Source of the DNA: Cichorium intybus
Lineage: Eukaryota; Streptophyta; Magnoliopsida; Asterales; Asteraceae
Assembly: GCA_023525715.1 (NCBI GenBank)
Contig: CM042013.1
Coordinates: forward strand, 84,556,494 to 84,620,493
DNA: 64,000 bases
Direction: 5' to 3'
Below are positions 1 through 9,842 of this stretch, piece by piece (position 1 is the first letter of the stretch; each line of letters opens with the position of its first letter). The notes below the pieces were generated by a model. The model saw only the letters and a program-made list of their open reading frames with translations. It was not told the origin of the DNA and did not search any database. The position numbers and the translations under genes were made by a program.

Positions 1-150
1 CGAGTTGGACTATTGCCTTGTCCCATAGCTGTTGTATGATGGGCTGGGCCATAACCGGGAACCGATAGCTGTTGTATGATGGGTAGAACCTTCCCATGTC
101 CATAGCTGTTGTATGATGGACGCCCGTAGCTGTTGTATGGCGGGTAGGGT
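1..150 (+). repeat. Imperfect minisatellite inside the LTR
   Basis: Four copies of a unit containing TAGCTGTTGTATG occur at roughly 28, 65, 103 and 126, with spacers of varying length and drift in the last copy. It is an internal repeat of the LTR, similar in style to the repeat array in the chromoviral LTR at 9843. Confidence 0.75.
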
Positions 151-206
151 CGGGTCGTTCTCGAGGACGGGTTGTTTAATGTGTAGGCATGTATGGTAAC
201 TTGTGG

Positions 207-226
207 ACTCACTAAGCTTTAAGCTT
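207..226 (+). promoter_or_regulatory. Conserved LTR hairpin motif, copy 1
   Basis: ACTCACT is followed by AAGCTTTAAGCTT, which can fold as a short stem (AAGC/GCTT). The same block occurs in other gypsy-type LTRs of the window at 9361, 45002, 51545, 55990 and 61174. Its function is unknown; a role in the R region (transcript start, polyadenylation or packaging) is an inference. Confidence 0.45.
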
Positions 227-458
227 ACCCGTTGTTTTTATAACATTTCAGGTAATTCAAATGACAAAGGGAAGGGCAAGGCTTGACGGCAGCGCGTCGC
301 ATTCAAGAGATTGATGTCAATGAACTATATTAGTATTTTCAAATGTTTCCGCTGTTAATTTAAGTATTATGTTGAACAGTTTTATGTTTTGGAATAAATG
401 TTTTATGGGAACCTTGGTAATAAATGATTTTTAAATTTTTTGAAATTGTGGCATTACA

Positions 459-622
459 CTTATTGATAAAACCCTTAGTTTCAAGAAAACAAACGAGTTT
501 ACCCAGAAGAAGTGCAAGAAATAAAAAGCTGGCTTTTGCAACAATGTTTTCGAATCGTGCGAATGCTCCAATAATTCTAAATGATCATGACGATGACTTT
601 GTAAATCCACCATTACAAAGCG
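459..622 (+). pseudogene. Exon of a broken host-like gene (possible Ulp1/plant-mobile-domain-like), 5' piece
   Basis: The stretch is open in one frame, with a basic patch (RRSARNKK) followed by an acidic run (NDHDDDF). It ends in a possible splice donor: the codon is split after its first base at 622, then GTATATTT. The next matching acceptor, TATATCAG at 35829, opens an exon in the complementary phase, so reading continues ..QSG|SSVRILEG... Upstream the sequence is cut by the LTR ending at 458. A possible acceptor (TTTCAAG) lies near 486, so the true exon may begin there. I do not recognise this N-terminus by itself; the family call comes from the exons at 35830-37899. The gene is not functional as it stands. 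Confidence 0.4.
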
Positions 623-1098
623 GTATATTTATTTAGTTTAAGGAAAATTACGTTGATTACATTGTGCTGAATTGAAACTGATTAATTATACTCTTATTCC
701 TCATTGATGATCACCTAGTATTTATTCCTTTACATAAATTCTTGATTCTATCGAGAACATTGATATATAAAAATGTAACAAGTTTCTCAAAACGTTTAAT
801 AATATTGATGTTCTTTATTGAAGAGTATTTGTAATAATTCATAGTAATTAACCCTAACATTCTTTGAAACTTGATATTTGTTGAACGAAGAAACATGTTG
901 AAAACCTTGTTATATACTTGGAACTTTATACCTGTGACTTACGTGGTATTCTAACTAGATAAATCATTAAATAATCATGTTATAAATGCTAGAAATTGAT
1001 TATCGACGTTATTGATTCGTAAATAACATAAACATATATATTCTTTATAAGTATTCAAATTCTTACGATTAATTATATAGCTGTTGTTTATTTTGATG
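623..1098 (+). other. Intron remnant of the broken gene, left of the SIRE insertion
   Basis: This is AT-rich non-coding DNA between the donor at 622/623 and the SIRE target duplication. With 35711-35829 it makes an intron of about 600 bases before the insertion. No motif or ORF of note. Confidence 0.4.
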
Positions 1099-1103
1099 CT
1101 TAT

Positions 1104-1517
1104 TGTTAGGATCATGATTGTGATGATATTTGATATCCGAAGTACATATGTTCCTGTCCGAAGTGAGAAGATGATCCGAAGTGAGAGGTTGAACCAAAGT
1201 TGATGTACTTATCAGAAGACAGTCATATTTTGTACTTATCTTTTGTTTAGAGATAATATCTAGGTTTTTATGCTTATCTGTAACTAATATGATTACATGT
1301 TTATCCTATTAGATATTAGTATTTAAACAACCACAACCCTAGATGTTTAGTACATACTTTTTGCACAGTCGCAATATTCTTTGTAACACTCTTCATAGTT
1401 ACTCATCATAAAGATTTGGAACACTATCTTTTTACATTGAATATAATCATTCGACTGGTTGGATATTCATACACTTGTGTTCTCGTTGTTTGCTTTCATT
1501 GTTAATTTAATCTTACA
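1104..1517 (+). repeat. 5' LTR of the SIRE-like element
   Basis: It starts TGTTAGG and ends CTTACA, with a TATTTAAA TATA-like box near 1319 and the body of the LTR repeated at 27587. The left target duplication CTTAT lies directly before it. Confidence 0.9.
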
Positions 1518-1519
1518 AG

Positions 1520-1531
1520 TGGTATCAGAGC
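1520..1531 (+). promoter_or_regulatory. Primer binding site, initiator tRNA-Met type
   Basis: TGGTATCAGAGC lies two bases after the LTR end. It matches the 3' end of plant initiator tRNA-Met, the usual copia primer. Confidence 0.9.
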
Positions 1532-1572
1532 TTTAATCTTGATAATTTTCCAGCAACGATCTAAAACTTTCA

Positions 1573-2687
1573 ATGGCCTACAACGCGAAAAAATGCTATG
1601 ATGATTTACGTAGCCTTACTTGGTTCCAGCAACAAGGCACCCATGTTGATTCCTGAACACTACGATCAATGGGCTGATCGTATGGAGGATCACCTATCTG
1701 GTATCGATGAAGATCTTTTAAGATCATTGAGGAAAGTCCTTTTACTACTAATGTTCAAACCAGATTTGCTGCTAAATCTGGTGAAACTACAACTCTTCCT
1801 GTTGATACTGAAGCCGTTATTGCTGCGAACAAGAAGAAGATCGAGAAATATGGAGTTTTAAAGACTTCGCATGAAACAAACTTCCGGTTCATGCAATGTC
1901 TCCGAAGGGAATGGAAGCAGATCACCATGATCGTGAGAGCTCATGAGAAGATCAACTCATACTCGCTCGAAGAACTCTATAATCTGCTCAAATCCTATGA
2001 GTATGATGTTTTAGAAGAAGTTGATGATCTACCCAATGCTGGCTCTTTAGTTTTTGTCTCAAAAACTGAATCCAAAGAGATCACTGATGCTGATGATGAA
2101 GGTGATGGGCTGAAGAAAGTGATACGAAGGCTCTATACTCCAATAACAGCAGAAACTTTCAGAAACGGCCACAGAACAAACCTAATTTCAATCGAAATTT
2201 CAATAATGGAATACAACCAATGAAACCTGATGAACACTCCAAACCGATGTCTGATATAACACCTCAACCAGAAAAGAAGTTATTAGGTGATTTTGGATAC
2301 AACTGTAACTACTGATATGGAAAGAATCATCTAGCCAAAGACTGCATGCTGAAGAAGGCGAATGAGAAAAAGGAAAGAGTCAAAGATGAAGCCTACTATA
2401 TGAAGAAACTAGAAGAGGTTCTTGCGAAGACTCTAAACCAGTCTCTCGTTGCTCCTAATAGTGGTGATGGCACTTACCAGATTTGGTCATCTGGTTCGGA
2501 TGACGATGAAATTCGAAAACCTACTCATGGGGCAATGTTTGCTGCACATACTGGCCATGGTATATGGTCCGATGATGAGATTTCGGATGAAGAGGAAGGA
2601 AGCAAGATTACTGGTGTTTGTCTGATGGCACAAGGAACAAACTCTTCGTCCAATGCTCGCTTTACCATTCTAGAACAGGTATCACTC
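1573..2687 (+). pseudogene. SIRE-like gag, 5' part, broken
   Basis: Gag coats the RNA in the virus-like particle. The ATG at 1573 follows the leader, but the reading frame is lost within about 30 bases. It resumes near 1598 with SSNKAPMLIPEHYDQWADRM, shifts again near 1735, and is followed in other frames by the copia gag core (EWKQITMIVRAHEKINSYSLE, 1912-1974) up to about 2220. A CCHC zinc knuckle follows near 2304-2345, but its second Cys codon is now TGA (2313-2315), leaving C-N-Y-stop..H..C. An acidic stretch ends at 2687, where the Athila-like element begins. At least three frame changes are visible. The rest of gag resumes near 11690. Confidence 0.8.
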
Positions 2688-3658
2688 TGACAACGCCTAG
2701 TAATATCAAGTATTTTAGTCGTTGTTGAGCCCTATTCTTAATGAAATTATATCATAGATGCTTTGGTATTCTCACTTTTTGTGTCAGTGCTTGTTTGGAA
2801 AGAAATGGTATAAATAGGGGCTAAAAGCGTACAAAATGGAAGAAGTTTGAAGATAAAGACAAATCAGTCAAATTCGCACGCGCGCCGCGGGATTCACAAA
2901 GGCGAGACGCGGTGATGAGGCGGTGGAGAAAATTCAAATATCGAAAAAACGGGGATAAACCCATACGCGCGCCGCGGAATTCATCTGTGCACGGCGCGGT
3001 CGCTTAATTTTTGTAACTATAAATAGAGGGTTTTAGGTCGAAAAAAGCAGCAAGGACCTGGCATAGGAACGACTCCCAAAGCCTCTTTGACTCTGAGATT
3101 CAACTTTCAGCAGCCATATTTGGTATTTGTGTTTATTTTTCTTTAATTTCAAGTTAGTTTAGTAGTTAGTAGCTTTGAGCTAGTGTTCTTGGGCGTGACA
3201 ACCATTGGCACTAGGCTTTAGTTTCTGATTTGGATGTTTACTGTTTTAACACTTGGATCTGAGTTTTAATATTTAATCATTCGGTTAATGTTAATTGCTC
3301 TGTCTTCGGTATTTTATGTTCTTGAATGCATTTTGGATGTTTGAATGTTGATTGTGTTGGATTTAATCTTGATTATTTCTGAAGTTTATTTCTGATTTCA
3401 GTAGATAATTAGGGTTAGTTGTTGGTTTGGATAGTAGTTTAGTTAATGCTTGATTTGGAATTCTTGGATTTGATGATTTCTGGGATTGTTTTGGTAAGAA
3501 TCGGAAACTAGATCCTCTGGCTGTAGAAGTGACACTACAGTTGGTAATCTGTCGCCTATCTTGACCACGTAACTCCTGTGGATCTACCTTGACTACCACT
3601 ATACTAGTGTGTTAGGTATTTTCTTAATTTTGCCCGCACGACGACCGCTGCGGTGTCA
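2688..3658 (+). repeat. 5' LTR of the Athila-like element
   Basis: It starts TGACAACGCC and ends GGTGTCA. It is homologous, in opposite orientation, to the solo LTR at 5636-6760. A CG-rich motif array (about 2878-3000) is followed by TATAAATAG at 3018-3026, a plausible promoter. Confidence 0.85.
2878..3026 (+). promoter_or_regulatory. CG-rich motif array plus TATA box in the Athila-like LTR
   Basis: Motifs of the form CGCGCCGCGG occur near 2881 and 2969, with CGGCGCGG near 2993 and a weaker copy (GAGACGCGG) near 2904. TATAAATAG lies at 3018-3026, about 20 bases past the last motif. The same arrangement appears inside the element at 5236-5367, in the solo LTR, and in the LTR at the end of the window. 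Confidence 0.55.
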
Positions 3659-3663
3659 AATTT

Positions 3664-3681
3664 TGGCGCCGTTATCGGGGA
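3664..3681 (+). promoter_or_regulatory. Primer binding site, Athila/Tat type
   Basis: TGGCGCCGTTATCGGGGA lies five bases after the LTR end. Athila and Tat gypsy elements use a primer site of this form (tRNA-Asp type). Confidence 0.85.
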
Positions 3682-3778
3682 GTTGTGAGCTTAAGAGTAG
3701 GTGATATGCAGGATTTAGTTTCAGATTTTTTGATGTTTGATTTTAGTTTTTGATTTTTGGTATGTGTACGTCTTCATA

Positions 3779-5041
3779 ATGGGCGATTACATATACCGGG
3801 ATCAGTATTATGCGTATTATGAAAATCCGGCTGACATCTATTACGAGGATGATTACTACAATGGATCATTCGATGACAATGGATGGCGGACCGAGGAGTC
3901 ATCTCAACCTGAGAATCCTGCAACTTGGGCCCAACTTTGGGTACTCATGTATAACACCTACCAAGAGCAGAAGGATCAGGCTGAGGCTCTTGAAAAATTG
4001 CAAGTTTCATTAGATAAGTTAAAGGAAAGTTGGAAATGTTCACCACCCTCGCCAGATGCTGAGGCGAGTGATTTTTATACCAATAATAATGTGTGTGAAA
4101 TTGCATCACCTGAATATGTGATGGAAGGGCATACACCTTGGGAAAGTCAAAAGACCACTGAGATGGTCGAAAATGTTGTTGAGGAAGAGGTTGTAGGTGA
4201 CAATGCTGCCTCTAACTCAATGGCTCTTGATGTTTTTGATATTTTTGAAAATGTTGATCTGGTGATGAGTGAATCCATGCCATTACCAGACAACTTGATT
4301 AAGGAGGATGTTGTGGAGGGGGCTGTAAGTGACAGTGCAGACCCTAGCCCAATGACTCCCGAAATTGTTGAAGTTGTTGATAATATTGGGGAAGGGGGTG
4401 TAGATGACAATACTACCCTAGGACCTATAATTTTTGAAAATTTTGAGTATTTTGAAAGTAAGGATCTGGTGATGGGTGACTTTATACCACCACCAAATCA
4501 AACCAGTCGCTCACTCTTGGTCCCGATCCACCTGTTGGACGATAATCAAGAAGATGATGCCGACGAGTTAGTTTTTGAAAATAATAAACATGATTTTATT
4601 GCCACTCATGATCCATTCATGAATGGAAAATTAGATGTAATCAATACCATCGATGAGTACATATGGAAGCATCCCGATATGTTGGCTTCCGATCCCATTC
4701 GGTTGGAAAATTTTTATTGGTACTGCAAGCCAAAATTGCAAACTGAATATAACACGCGACATGTGAGCAACAAACGAGTTGAAAAACAACTACTGGGAGC
4801 AGCACTGGGCGCACTTCACATCAATTCAGTGGTCTTGAAGAGATACAGAAGGAAGGATCGAGCTTGGAGTCTCAAAGCTACCTCCAAGTACTCATGGGAG
4901 ATAATCAGAAGACGGCAACCGGGCAGCAGTAGAAGAACCGGCAAGCCATTCGACCCAGGAAAGTTTGAGGAACAGTGGGTCAACGAAGGGACGGTGGTGG
5001 CTGAAAATCAGCGAAGGAAGAAGGCGTACGATCCACCGTAG
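3779..5041 (+). CDS. Intact ORF of unknown function in the Athila-like element (about 420 aa)
   Basis: The frame is open from 3737 to the stop at 5039-5041. I prefer the ATG at 3779 because it opens the composition-biased domain. The N-terminus is Tyr/Asp-rich (MGDYIYRDQYYAYYENPADI). A helix-prone stretch follows at residues ~45-85 (QEQKDQAEALEKLQVSLDKL). A long acidic middle contains two related units, GDNAASNSMALDVFDIFEN and VDDNTTLGPIIFENFEYFES. The last ~110 residues are basic (KRYRRKDRAW, IRRRQPGSSRRTGK). I see no protease DSG/DTG, zinc knuckle or RT motif, and it does not read as standard Athila gag. It sits directly behind the primer site, where gag belongs, so a gag-like structural or RNA-binding role is possible but unproven. 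It is the only long undamaged reading frame in this old, broken element. A motif typical of this element type, GCTTGTTGGGAGGCAACCCA, follows the stop. Confidence 0.6.
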   Translation: MGDYIYRDQYYAYYENPADIYYEDDYYNGSFDDNGWRTEESSQPENPATWAQLWVLMYNTYQEQKDQAEALEKLQVSLDKLKESWKCSPPSPDAEASDFYTNNNVCEIASPEYVMEGHTPWESQKTTEMVENVVEEEVVGDNAASNSMALDVFDIFENVDLVMSESMPLPDNLIKEDVVEGAVSDSADPSPMTPEIVEVVDNIGEGGVDDNTTLGPIIFENFEYFESKDLVMGDFIPPPNQTSRSLLVPIHLLDDNQEDDADELVFENNKHDFIATHDPFMNGKLDVINTIDEYIWKHPDMLASDPIRLENFYWYCKPKLQTEYNTRHVSNKRVEKQLLGAALGALHINSVVLKRYRRKDRAWSLKATSKYSWEIIRRRQPGSSRRTGKPFDPGKFEEQWVNEGTVVAENQRRKKAYDPP

Positions 5042-5635
5042 CTGTAGAAGGACTCTACGTCTAGCTGAAGACGTTAAACTTAGAGCTTGTTGGGAGGCAA
5101 CCCATCTTTCATAGGTTAGGTGCTATGTTCTTAGGAGTAATTAGGAAAATTATATCATCGTCATTGCAGGTGTTATTGGTCCAAGGAAAGTGTGGGGTCG
5201 TTTTTGAAGGAAAATTGGATTTTTGATAGCCGCGCCGCGGTCAGGCGATTTGCGCGCCGCGGGATCGCAATCTAACCCGATGCGCAGGGGTTGAATTGGT
5301 GACACGCGTGCCGCGGTTCGCTTATATGCGCGACGCGGAAGTCGATCGGTCAGAAACCCTTTATAAGGTACGTCTCTTCCTCATCACACACACATCACCA
5401 CGCCGCGCTACAGAGCATCAATTGACCAAGATTTTTCTCGTGTTTCTCTCGTGCTTTTGATTACTACGATCGAGGTATGTCATTCTAACTCATTTGTACT
5501 AGCTATTACAAGCATTTAGCCCGTGAAATTGAGTGATTTCTCCAAAAACTAGAAAACTTAGAAATCGACAATGCTGGCTCATAGGGTGTTTTATTTGCCA
5601 AATAACCACCCTAGAGGGGCTAGTCGGTGCTTAGG
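5042..5635 (+). other. Intergenic stretch of the Athila-like element, left of the solo LTR
   Basis: It is non-coding. It contains GGGAGGCAACCCA near 5090, an AAGTGTGGGG tract near 5199 and the CG-rich/TATA module at 5236-5367. The rest is plain sequence. In the uninterrupted element it would join 6766-6937, giving about 770 bases between the two ORFs. Confidence 0.6.
5236..5367 (+). promoter_or_regulatory. Internal promoter-like module between the two ORFs
   Basis: Four CG-rich motifs (CGCGCCGCGG near 5231, GCGCGCCGCGG near 5251, GCGTGCCGCGG near 5306, GCGCGACGCGG near 5328) are followed by TTATAAG at 5361-5367 and a pyrimidine-rich CTCTTCCTCATCACAC leader. This mirrors the LTR promoter layout at 2878-3026 and could drive the second ORF. 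That role is inferred from layout only. Confidence 0.4.
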
Positions 5636-6760
5636 TGACATCGCAGCGGTTGTCATGCGGTCAAAAATAAGAAAACCTAACATACACACTTAGCACAGTG
5701 GAAGTCAGGGTCGATCCGCAGGAGTTACGTTGTCAAGTCAGGTGATATATTACCAACTATAGTGTCACGCTATAGTCAGAGGACTTAGTTCCTACACTTT
5801 TGACTACTGATCCCAGAAAACATAAACTAAACAATCTCAAAACAAGCATAGACTAAGCTAAGCTTCAACTCAAACCTAGTTACTTTCTGAAATCAGAAGT
5901 ACATCTCTGCTCCAGAAGCAAACAAAGGCATCTAAAGAAATAAACAATCACAAGGCGTAAACTGAATCAATAACTGAAAGTCTAAATGACAATCACTGGC
6001 TAGAGTTCAAACCTAAAAGCTAACCTAGTTGGCTACTGAAATCAGCAAGGGAAAACAGTCCCAACAAGGTCATAAACACATCCAAACATCAAACAAACAA
6101 AGACAAACCAATATCAAGCATCAAACACCGAAAAACCAATATTACTTGTAACCAAATGATTATTATAAACCCAAAACAGGTTCCAATCATCCAATACAGT
6201 AACAAGAACTGAAAAACAGTAACTAAAATGCTCAAGGTCAGTGGTTGTCACTCCCACAAACCCTAGCCACTAATGCTACTACTAAACTTAAAAGAAATTA
6301 AACATAAAAAAACCTGAAACACCAAAAGGTAGTTGCTGGAAACGAGTTCTTGGAGTCAAAGAGCCTCTACGGTTGATTTTTCACCAGGGTTTTGCTCGAG
6401 TTTTCGGCTGAAAACACCTCTATTTATAGTTGCAAATTTTACGCAACCGTGCCGCGCATTTATGGTTTCCGCGGCGCGCGTAGGGTTTTATCCCCGTTTC
6501 TTCGGACTTTGAATTTTGTTCCACCGCCTTGTATCCGCGTCGCACCTTCTTGATTCCCGCGGTGCGTGTACGTATTTTCCTGATTTTTCCTTCTTCTCCA
6601 AACTTCCTCCAATTTGTACGCTTTTGGTCCCTGTTTTCATTATTTTCTTCCAAACAAGTACTGGCACGAAAAGTGAGAATACCATGATATATATGATATA
6701 ATTTCACTAAGAATAGGGCTCAACAACGACTAAAATATGTAATATCACTAGGCGTTGTCA
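5636..6760 (-). mobile_element. Solo LTR of the Athila-like family, opposite orientation
   Basis: It is homologous to the LTR at 2688-3658 but on the minus strand. On the plus strand it runs TGACATCGC..GGCGTTGTCA. It is flanked by perfect 5-bp duplications TTAGG at 5631-5635 and 6761-6765, with no primer site or polypurine tract beside it. That is a solo LTR left by recombination between the two LTRs of a full insertion. Its own CG-rich array and TATTTATAG box lie at about 6420-6580 (minus strand). Confidence 0.9.
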
Positions 6761-6867
6761 TTAGGCTACCTTGTAGTATGTTTGGACTGTGTTAACAGGT
6801 GAAAATCGAGGATTTGGGTTTGGAATTTCGAAACAGCCGCTCGCCGTACCGTGCCCTGGTTCTTGGG

Positions 6868-6883
6868 CCGCACCGCGGTGCGG
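6868..6883. repeat. Perfect 16-bp CG-rich palindrome
   Basis: CCGCACCGCGGTGCGG equals its own reverse complement. It lies 55 bases upstream of the second ORF of the Athila-like element. Confidence 0.85.
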
Positions 6884-6937
6884 TGGGGAAGACAGCGACT
6901 AAAATTGCAAAATTTTTGTTGTTATTATTTTGTGCAG

Positions 6938-8133
6938 ATGTCTTTCAGACTTGACCACCCCTATCTCTAGTTTCCCGAGGGTCTGGAGAGTTCCGTGGAG
7001 TATGCTGCGAGGAGCGATGCCCTTACAGGTCGCCGGGTTCTTGAGGCGACGATCATTGACCGGGACACCTTGAGAGATGCCGGGCTCTGGGCGGAGATCG
7101 AGCCCTTCCTTCACCGCACCTGGGTTGATGGGCAGACCACGTTCACATGCCGTGGGTGGGACTGGCTCATGGCCACCCAGGACTACACCGTGTACACCGA
7201 GCTTCTGTTGGAGTTCCTGTCCACGATTCGCTACGCACCGGGGTCACAGGAGGCCCGATCCAGGCTAGTTCGATTCTGATTGGGGGGAGTCCCCAGGGAG
7301 TGCAGTCTCCGGGAGTTTGGGAGACACACATGCATCTATACAGAGGCGTATCTCCAGCAGCGCCACTTTACGCCGTTCCTCCATGTGTACATCTAGGGGC
7401 AACCAGCGAGGGAGGCCAATGCCGAGATTTGGGCACCTTTGTCTAATGTGTATTTTGAGGCGGGGTCGGCCAGGGAGAGCCAGCTCCACAATTCGCTTCA
7501 CCGGCTCATGCACCGTATCGTCACCACTTCCATCATGTAGAAAGAGGGGGCGAAAAGGTGTCCGGTGAGGACATGACATATCTTTGGGTGCTCCTCGATC
7601 CTACCAGGTTCCTCCACCTCCCGTACGCCTTAGCAGTTTCTCTATCCACCCGTGCGACGGGTGCATAATCCAGCAGTCCCTTGGCTGGCGGGCATTACAT
7701 TACCCGTCTGGCCCGCTCTTATCGGTTGCTCACTGCCGCTACCGTGGCCTCCTTCACTGCTTTACCTCCAGTTTGCACATCGGTGCGAGCCCTGGAGAAC
7801 ATGGGGCTGATCGAGCAGCAGCGCCCACGCTAGTACGTGAGGGTGGCGACCGAGGCACCCCAGGACCCCCAGCCAGCCTACGCCCAGCCAGGTAGGAGAC
7901 AGCGGAGACCGGCAGCACCAGCAGAGCCTGAGCCGCAGCCACAGCTATCCGATGTGCTGGCGGTTATCCAGGACCTGAGCCAGAGGATGACTGCTAGGGA
8001 GGCGCATGACCGGTGGATGGCGGAGACCCAGAGGATGATCATGCTCCAGATGCAGATTGATGACATTCCACCTCACCCTTCCGGAGGAGATGACGGGGCA
8101 GGTCCATCTGGGACCCGCCATGATGATGAGTGA
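6938..8133 (+). pseudogene. Decayed env-like / ATHILA-ORF-like protein of the Athila-like element
   Basis: The ATG at 6938 starts MSFRLDHPYL, then a TAG at 6968. Reading goes on in the same frame to about 7576 through further stops at 7277 (TGA), 7394 (TAG), 7538 (TAG) and 7574 (TGA). It shifts frame near 7577 (YLWVLLDPTRFLHLPYALA..) with stops near 7674 and 7831, and ends in a clean Gln/Pro-rich tail to the stop at 8131-8133. Recognisable parts are TELLLEFLSTI near 7200 and LHRLMHRIV near 7500, which fit the ATHILA ORF-1-type family (PF03078-like) found in plant gypsy elements. That assignment is from memory of the family pattern. The role is unknown; these ORFs have been called env-like from position. 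The GC-rich codon use contrasts with the AT-rich surroundings. Confidence 0.55.
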
Positions 8134-9096
8134 TGTATTTTTCTTTTCTTCTTTTTGATATTTGTACCATACTTATGACACTATTTTTTGTTTGTTTGTT
8201 TATATTTCATGTTTCAATTGTTTCTTTCTATTTGCATTTAATGTTTTTTGTGAGTTATGCATGTAATACCAAATGGAGGAGTTGTTTCAAGCAAGTGTGG
8301 GGTCACCGTACCCCCTCCACTTACTTTGACCACCGGCGTGTTTACTGTTGCGCTACAACTCCTGAATGCTGAACCGAGGACTTTTTGTTCGTGTTTGTGT
8401 ACCTGTGATAATCAAGCAGTCTACCGTCAAAGGGGTAACTCTTTCTCCCTAGTTCTAAAATTATTTTTGTACAACAGGGACGTTGTACGATTTTAAGTGT
8501 GGGGTGTGGACGGTCGAAGGAGTGTTTTTTGAAATTTTTTTGCGGGAAATGACCAGTTTTCAAAATTTTTGCAATTTTTCAAAATTTTTAATAGATTGTA
8601 ATTTTGAAACAAATAGTTTCTGAATGTCTGTAGTTGTTATCATGGTATTAGTTTAGTCAAATAAGTTGAGTTTCATGAGTTTAGAAGATTGGACTGTTTT
8701 ATGTTTGGAATTTAGGAAGGAATTGTCAATCTGTGGCCTTTGTTGTTCGAGCCGGTAGGTCCGAAAAGGGTGGCCTCGAAGAGGCATTTATGCACCTTAC
8801 CACCTAAGATCGTTTGGTTTGGGATGGTATTTCTGAAAGCTCGTTACACGGATAACATCGAAAGTCATGGACAATTCTTTAATGGCCTTTAGGATCTGAA
8901 TGAGTAAGTTTGCTTTATGCATACAGAAAATTTGTAATCAAGGGTTCTCTAGAAAGTCATGAATTCCAAAGAACATTTCGATTATGTTTTCACGAACTAT
9001 TTCACTCTAACTCATAAGGCAATAAGCTTTGAAATTAAACACATTGAAAAATTGTTTGAGTCTCTATTAGAATTTGTTAAAAACTCTCTTGCTTAG
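8134..9096 (+). other. 3' untranslated region of the Athila-like element
   Basis: It is non-coding. AAGTGTGGGG-type tracts occur near 8284 and 8494; similar G-rich tracts lie near the 3' end of Athila-like elements, and one may be a polypurine tract. The sequence stops at the chromoviral LTR (9097) without reaching a 3' LTR. Confidence 0.5.
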
Positions 9097-9360
9097 TGTA
9101 ACACCCGGCTTTTAAAACAAAATACCCCTGAAAAAAAATTTTCATTTAAAACCAAGGTTTCAATACATAAAACCATAACAAAGGGGAATATTTTAATAAA
9201 CACGGGTACAAGTGTATCAAGGAGAGTATAAAATACCATAGTCTCCTTTGAAGCCGGGCTGCTACTGACAGCATCTACAAGTCCACTTCTTGAGTCACGG
9301 ACTTTATCTTTACCCTTACCAGGGTTATGCTAACCTGCAGGGACATTTAACAAACGGTAT

Positions 9361-9374
9361 GAGCTACAAAGCTC
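9361..9374 (-). promoter_or_regulatory. Conserved LTR hairpin motif, copy 2
   Basis: Read on the minus strand, ACTCACT is followed by GAGCTTTGTAGCTC. The stem GAGCT/AGCTC differs from the AAGCT/AGCTT stem at 55990 by one compensated base pair, and the TTGT loop is the same. Confidence 0.5.
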
Positions 9375-9842
9375 AGTGAGTAATCGTATCTGCAAATAAC
9401 ATGTATTAAATATATTCGTATAACTATCTAGATATCGAATCCAAACTCATAGCCTTACTGGCTGACCATATATCTCTTAGGATTTCACATCCTAATTTTT
9501 GTAGCCTTACAGGCTACTTCATTGCAACATGTAATTATCAAACCACATCAGTTATTTGCACATATAATCATATCTATCGTTTCTGTCCCATGTTTCTTAG
9601 TCACAATGGACTGCATCATATGTTAGGGCTATATAAGCCACACCCTGTGTCATAGCTATATAAGCTGCACCAAATTAATATCAATATAAAATTCATAGCC
9701 CGCAGGCCGCACCTGCTGGGTTCAATAACCCGATATCATAGTCAAAAGGCCGCACCATGTACCTGTAATAATATCATAGCCGTATAGGCCGCACCGGTTG
9801 GATATAGCATCCAATATCATAGCCATATAGGCCGCACCATTT

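Larger units (their letters stand above)
1..458 (+). mobile_element. 3' part of a gypsy-type (chromovirus-like) LTR
   Basis: The stretch ends in GCATTACA at 458, the kind of LTR terminus (..TTACA) seen on the other gypsy LTRs here. It carries the ACTCACTAAGCTT motif about 230-250 bases before its end, as those LTRs do, which sets the plus orientation. No tRNA-type primer binding site follows 458, so this reads as the 3' LTR or a solo LTR whose left part lies outside the window. No coding sequence was seen. Confidence 0.6.
2688..9096 (+). mobile_element. Athila-like gypsy element without pol, 3' end lost
   Basis: It begins with a TG..CA LTR (2688-3658) right after CACTC in SIRE gag. The primer binding site is TGGCGCC-type, as in Athila/Tat elements. 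Inside are one intact ORF of unknown kind (3779-5041), an intergenic stretch split by a solo LTR of the same family, and a decayed env-like/ATHILA-ORF-like region (6938-8133). No protease, RT or integrase was found, so it is non-autonomous. The 3' LTR and the second CACTC were not found: a chromoviral LTR begins at 9097 and a deletion apparently removed the rest. Confidence 0.7.

Noticed and set aside
1520..1531. tRNA-like sequence TGGTATCAGAGC (and the other copies)
   Set aside because: It is only the 3' end complement used as primer site; no cloverleaf surrounds it.
7147..7568. Several overlapping GC-rich frames on both strands
   Set aside because: They are shadows of the decayed env-like frame; high GC removes stops by chance.
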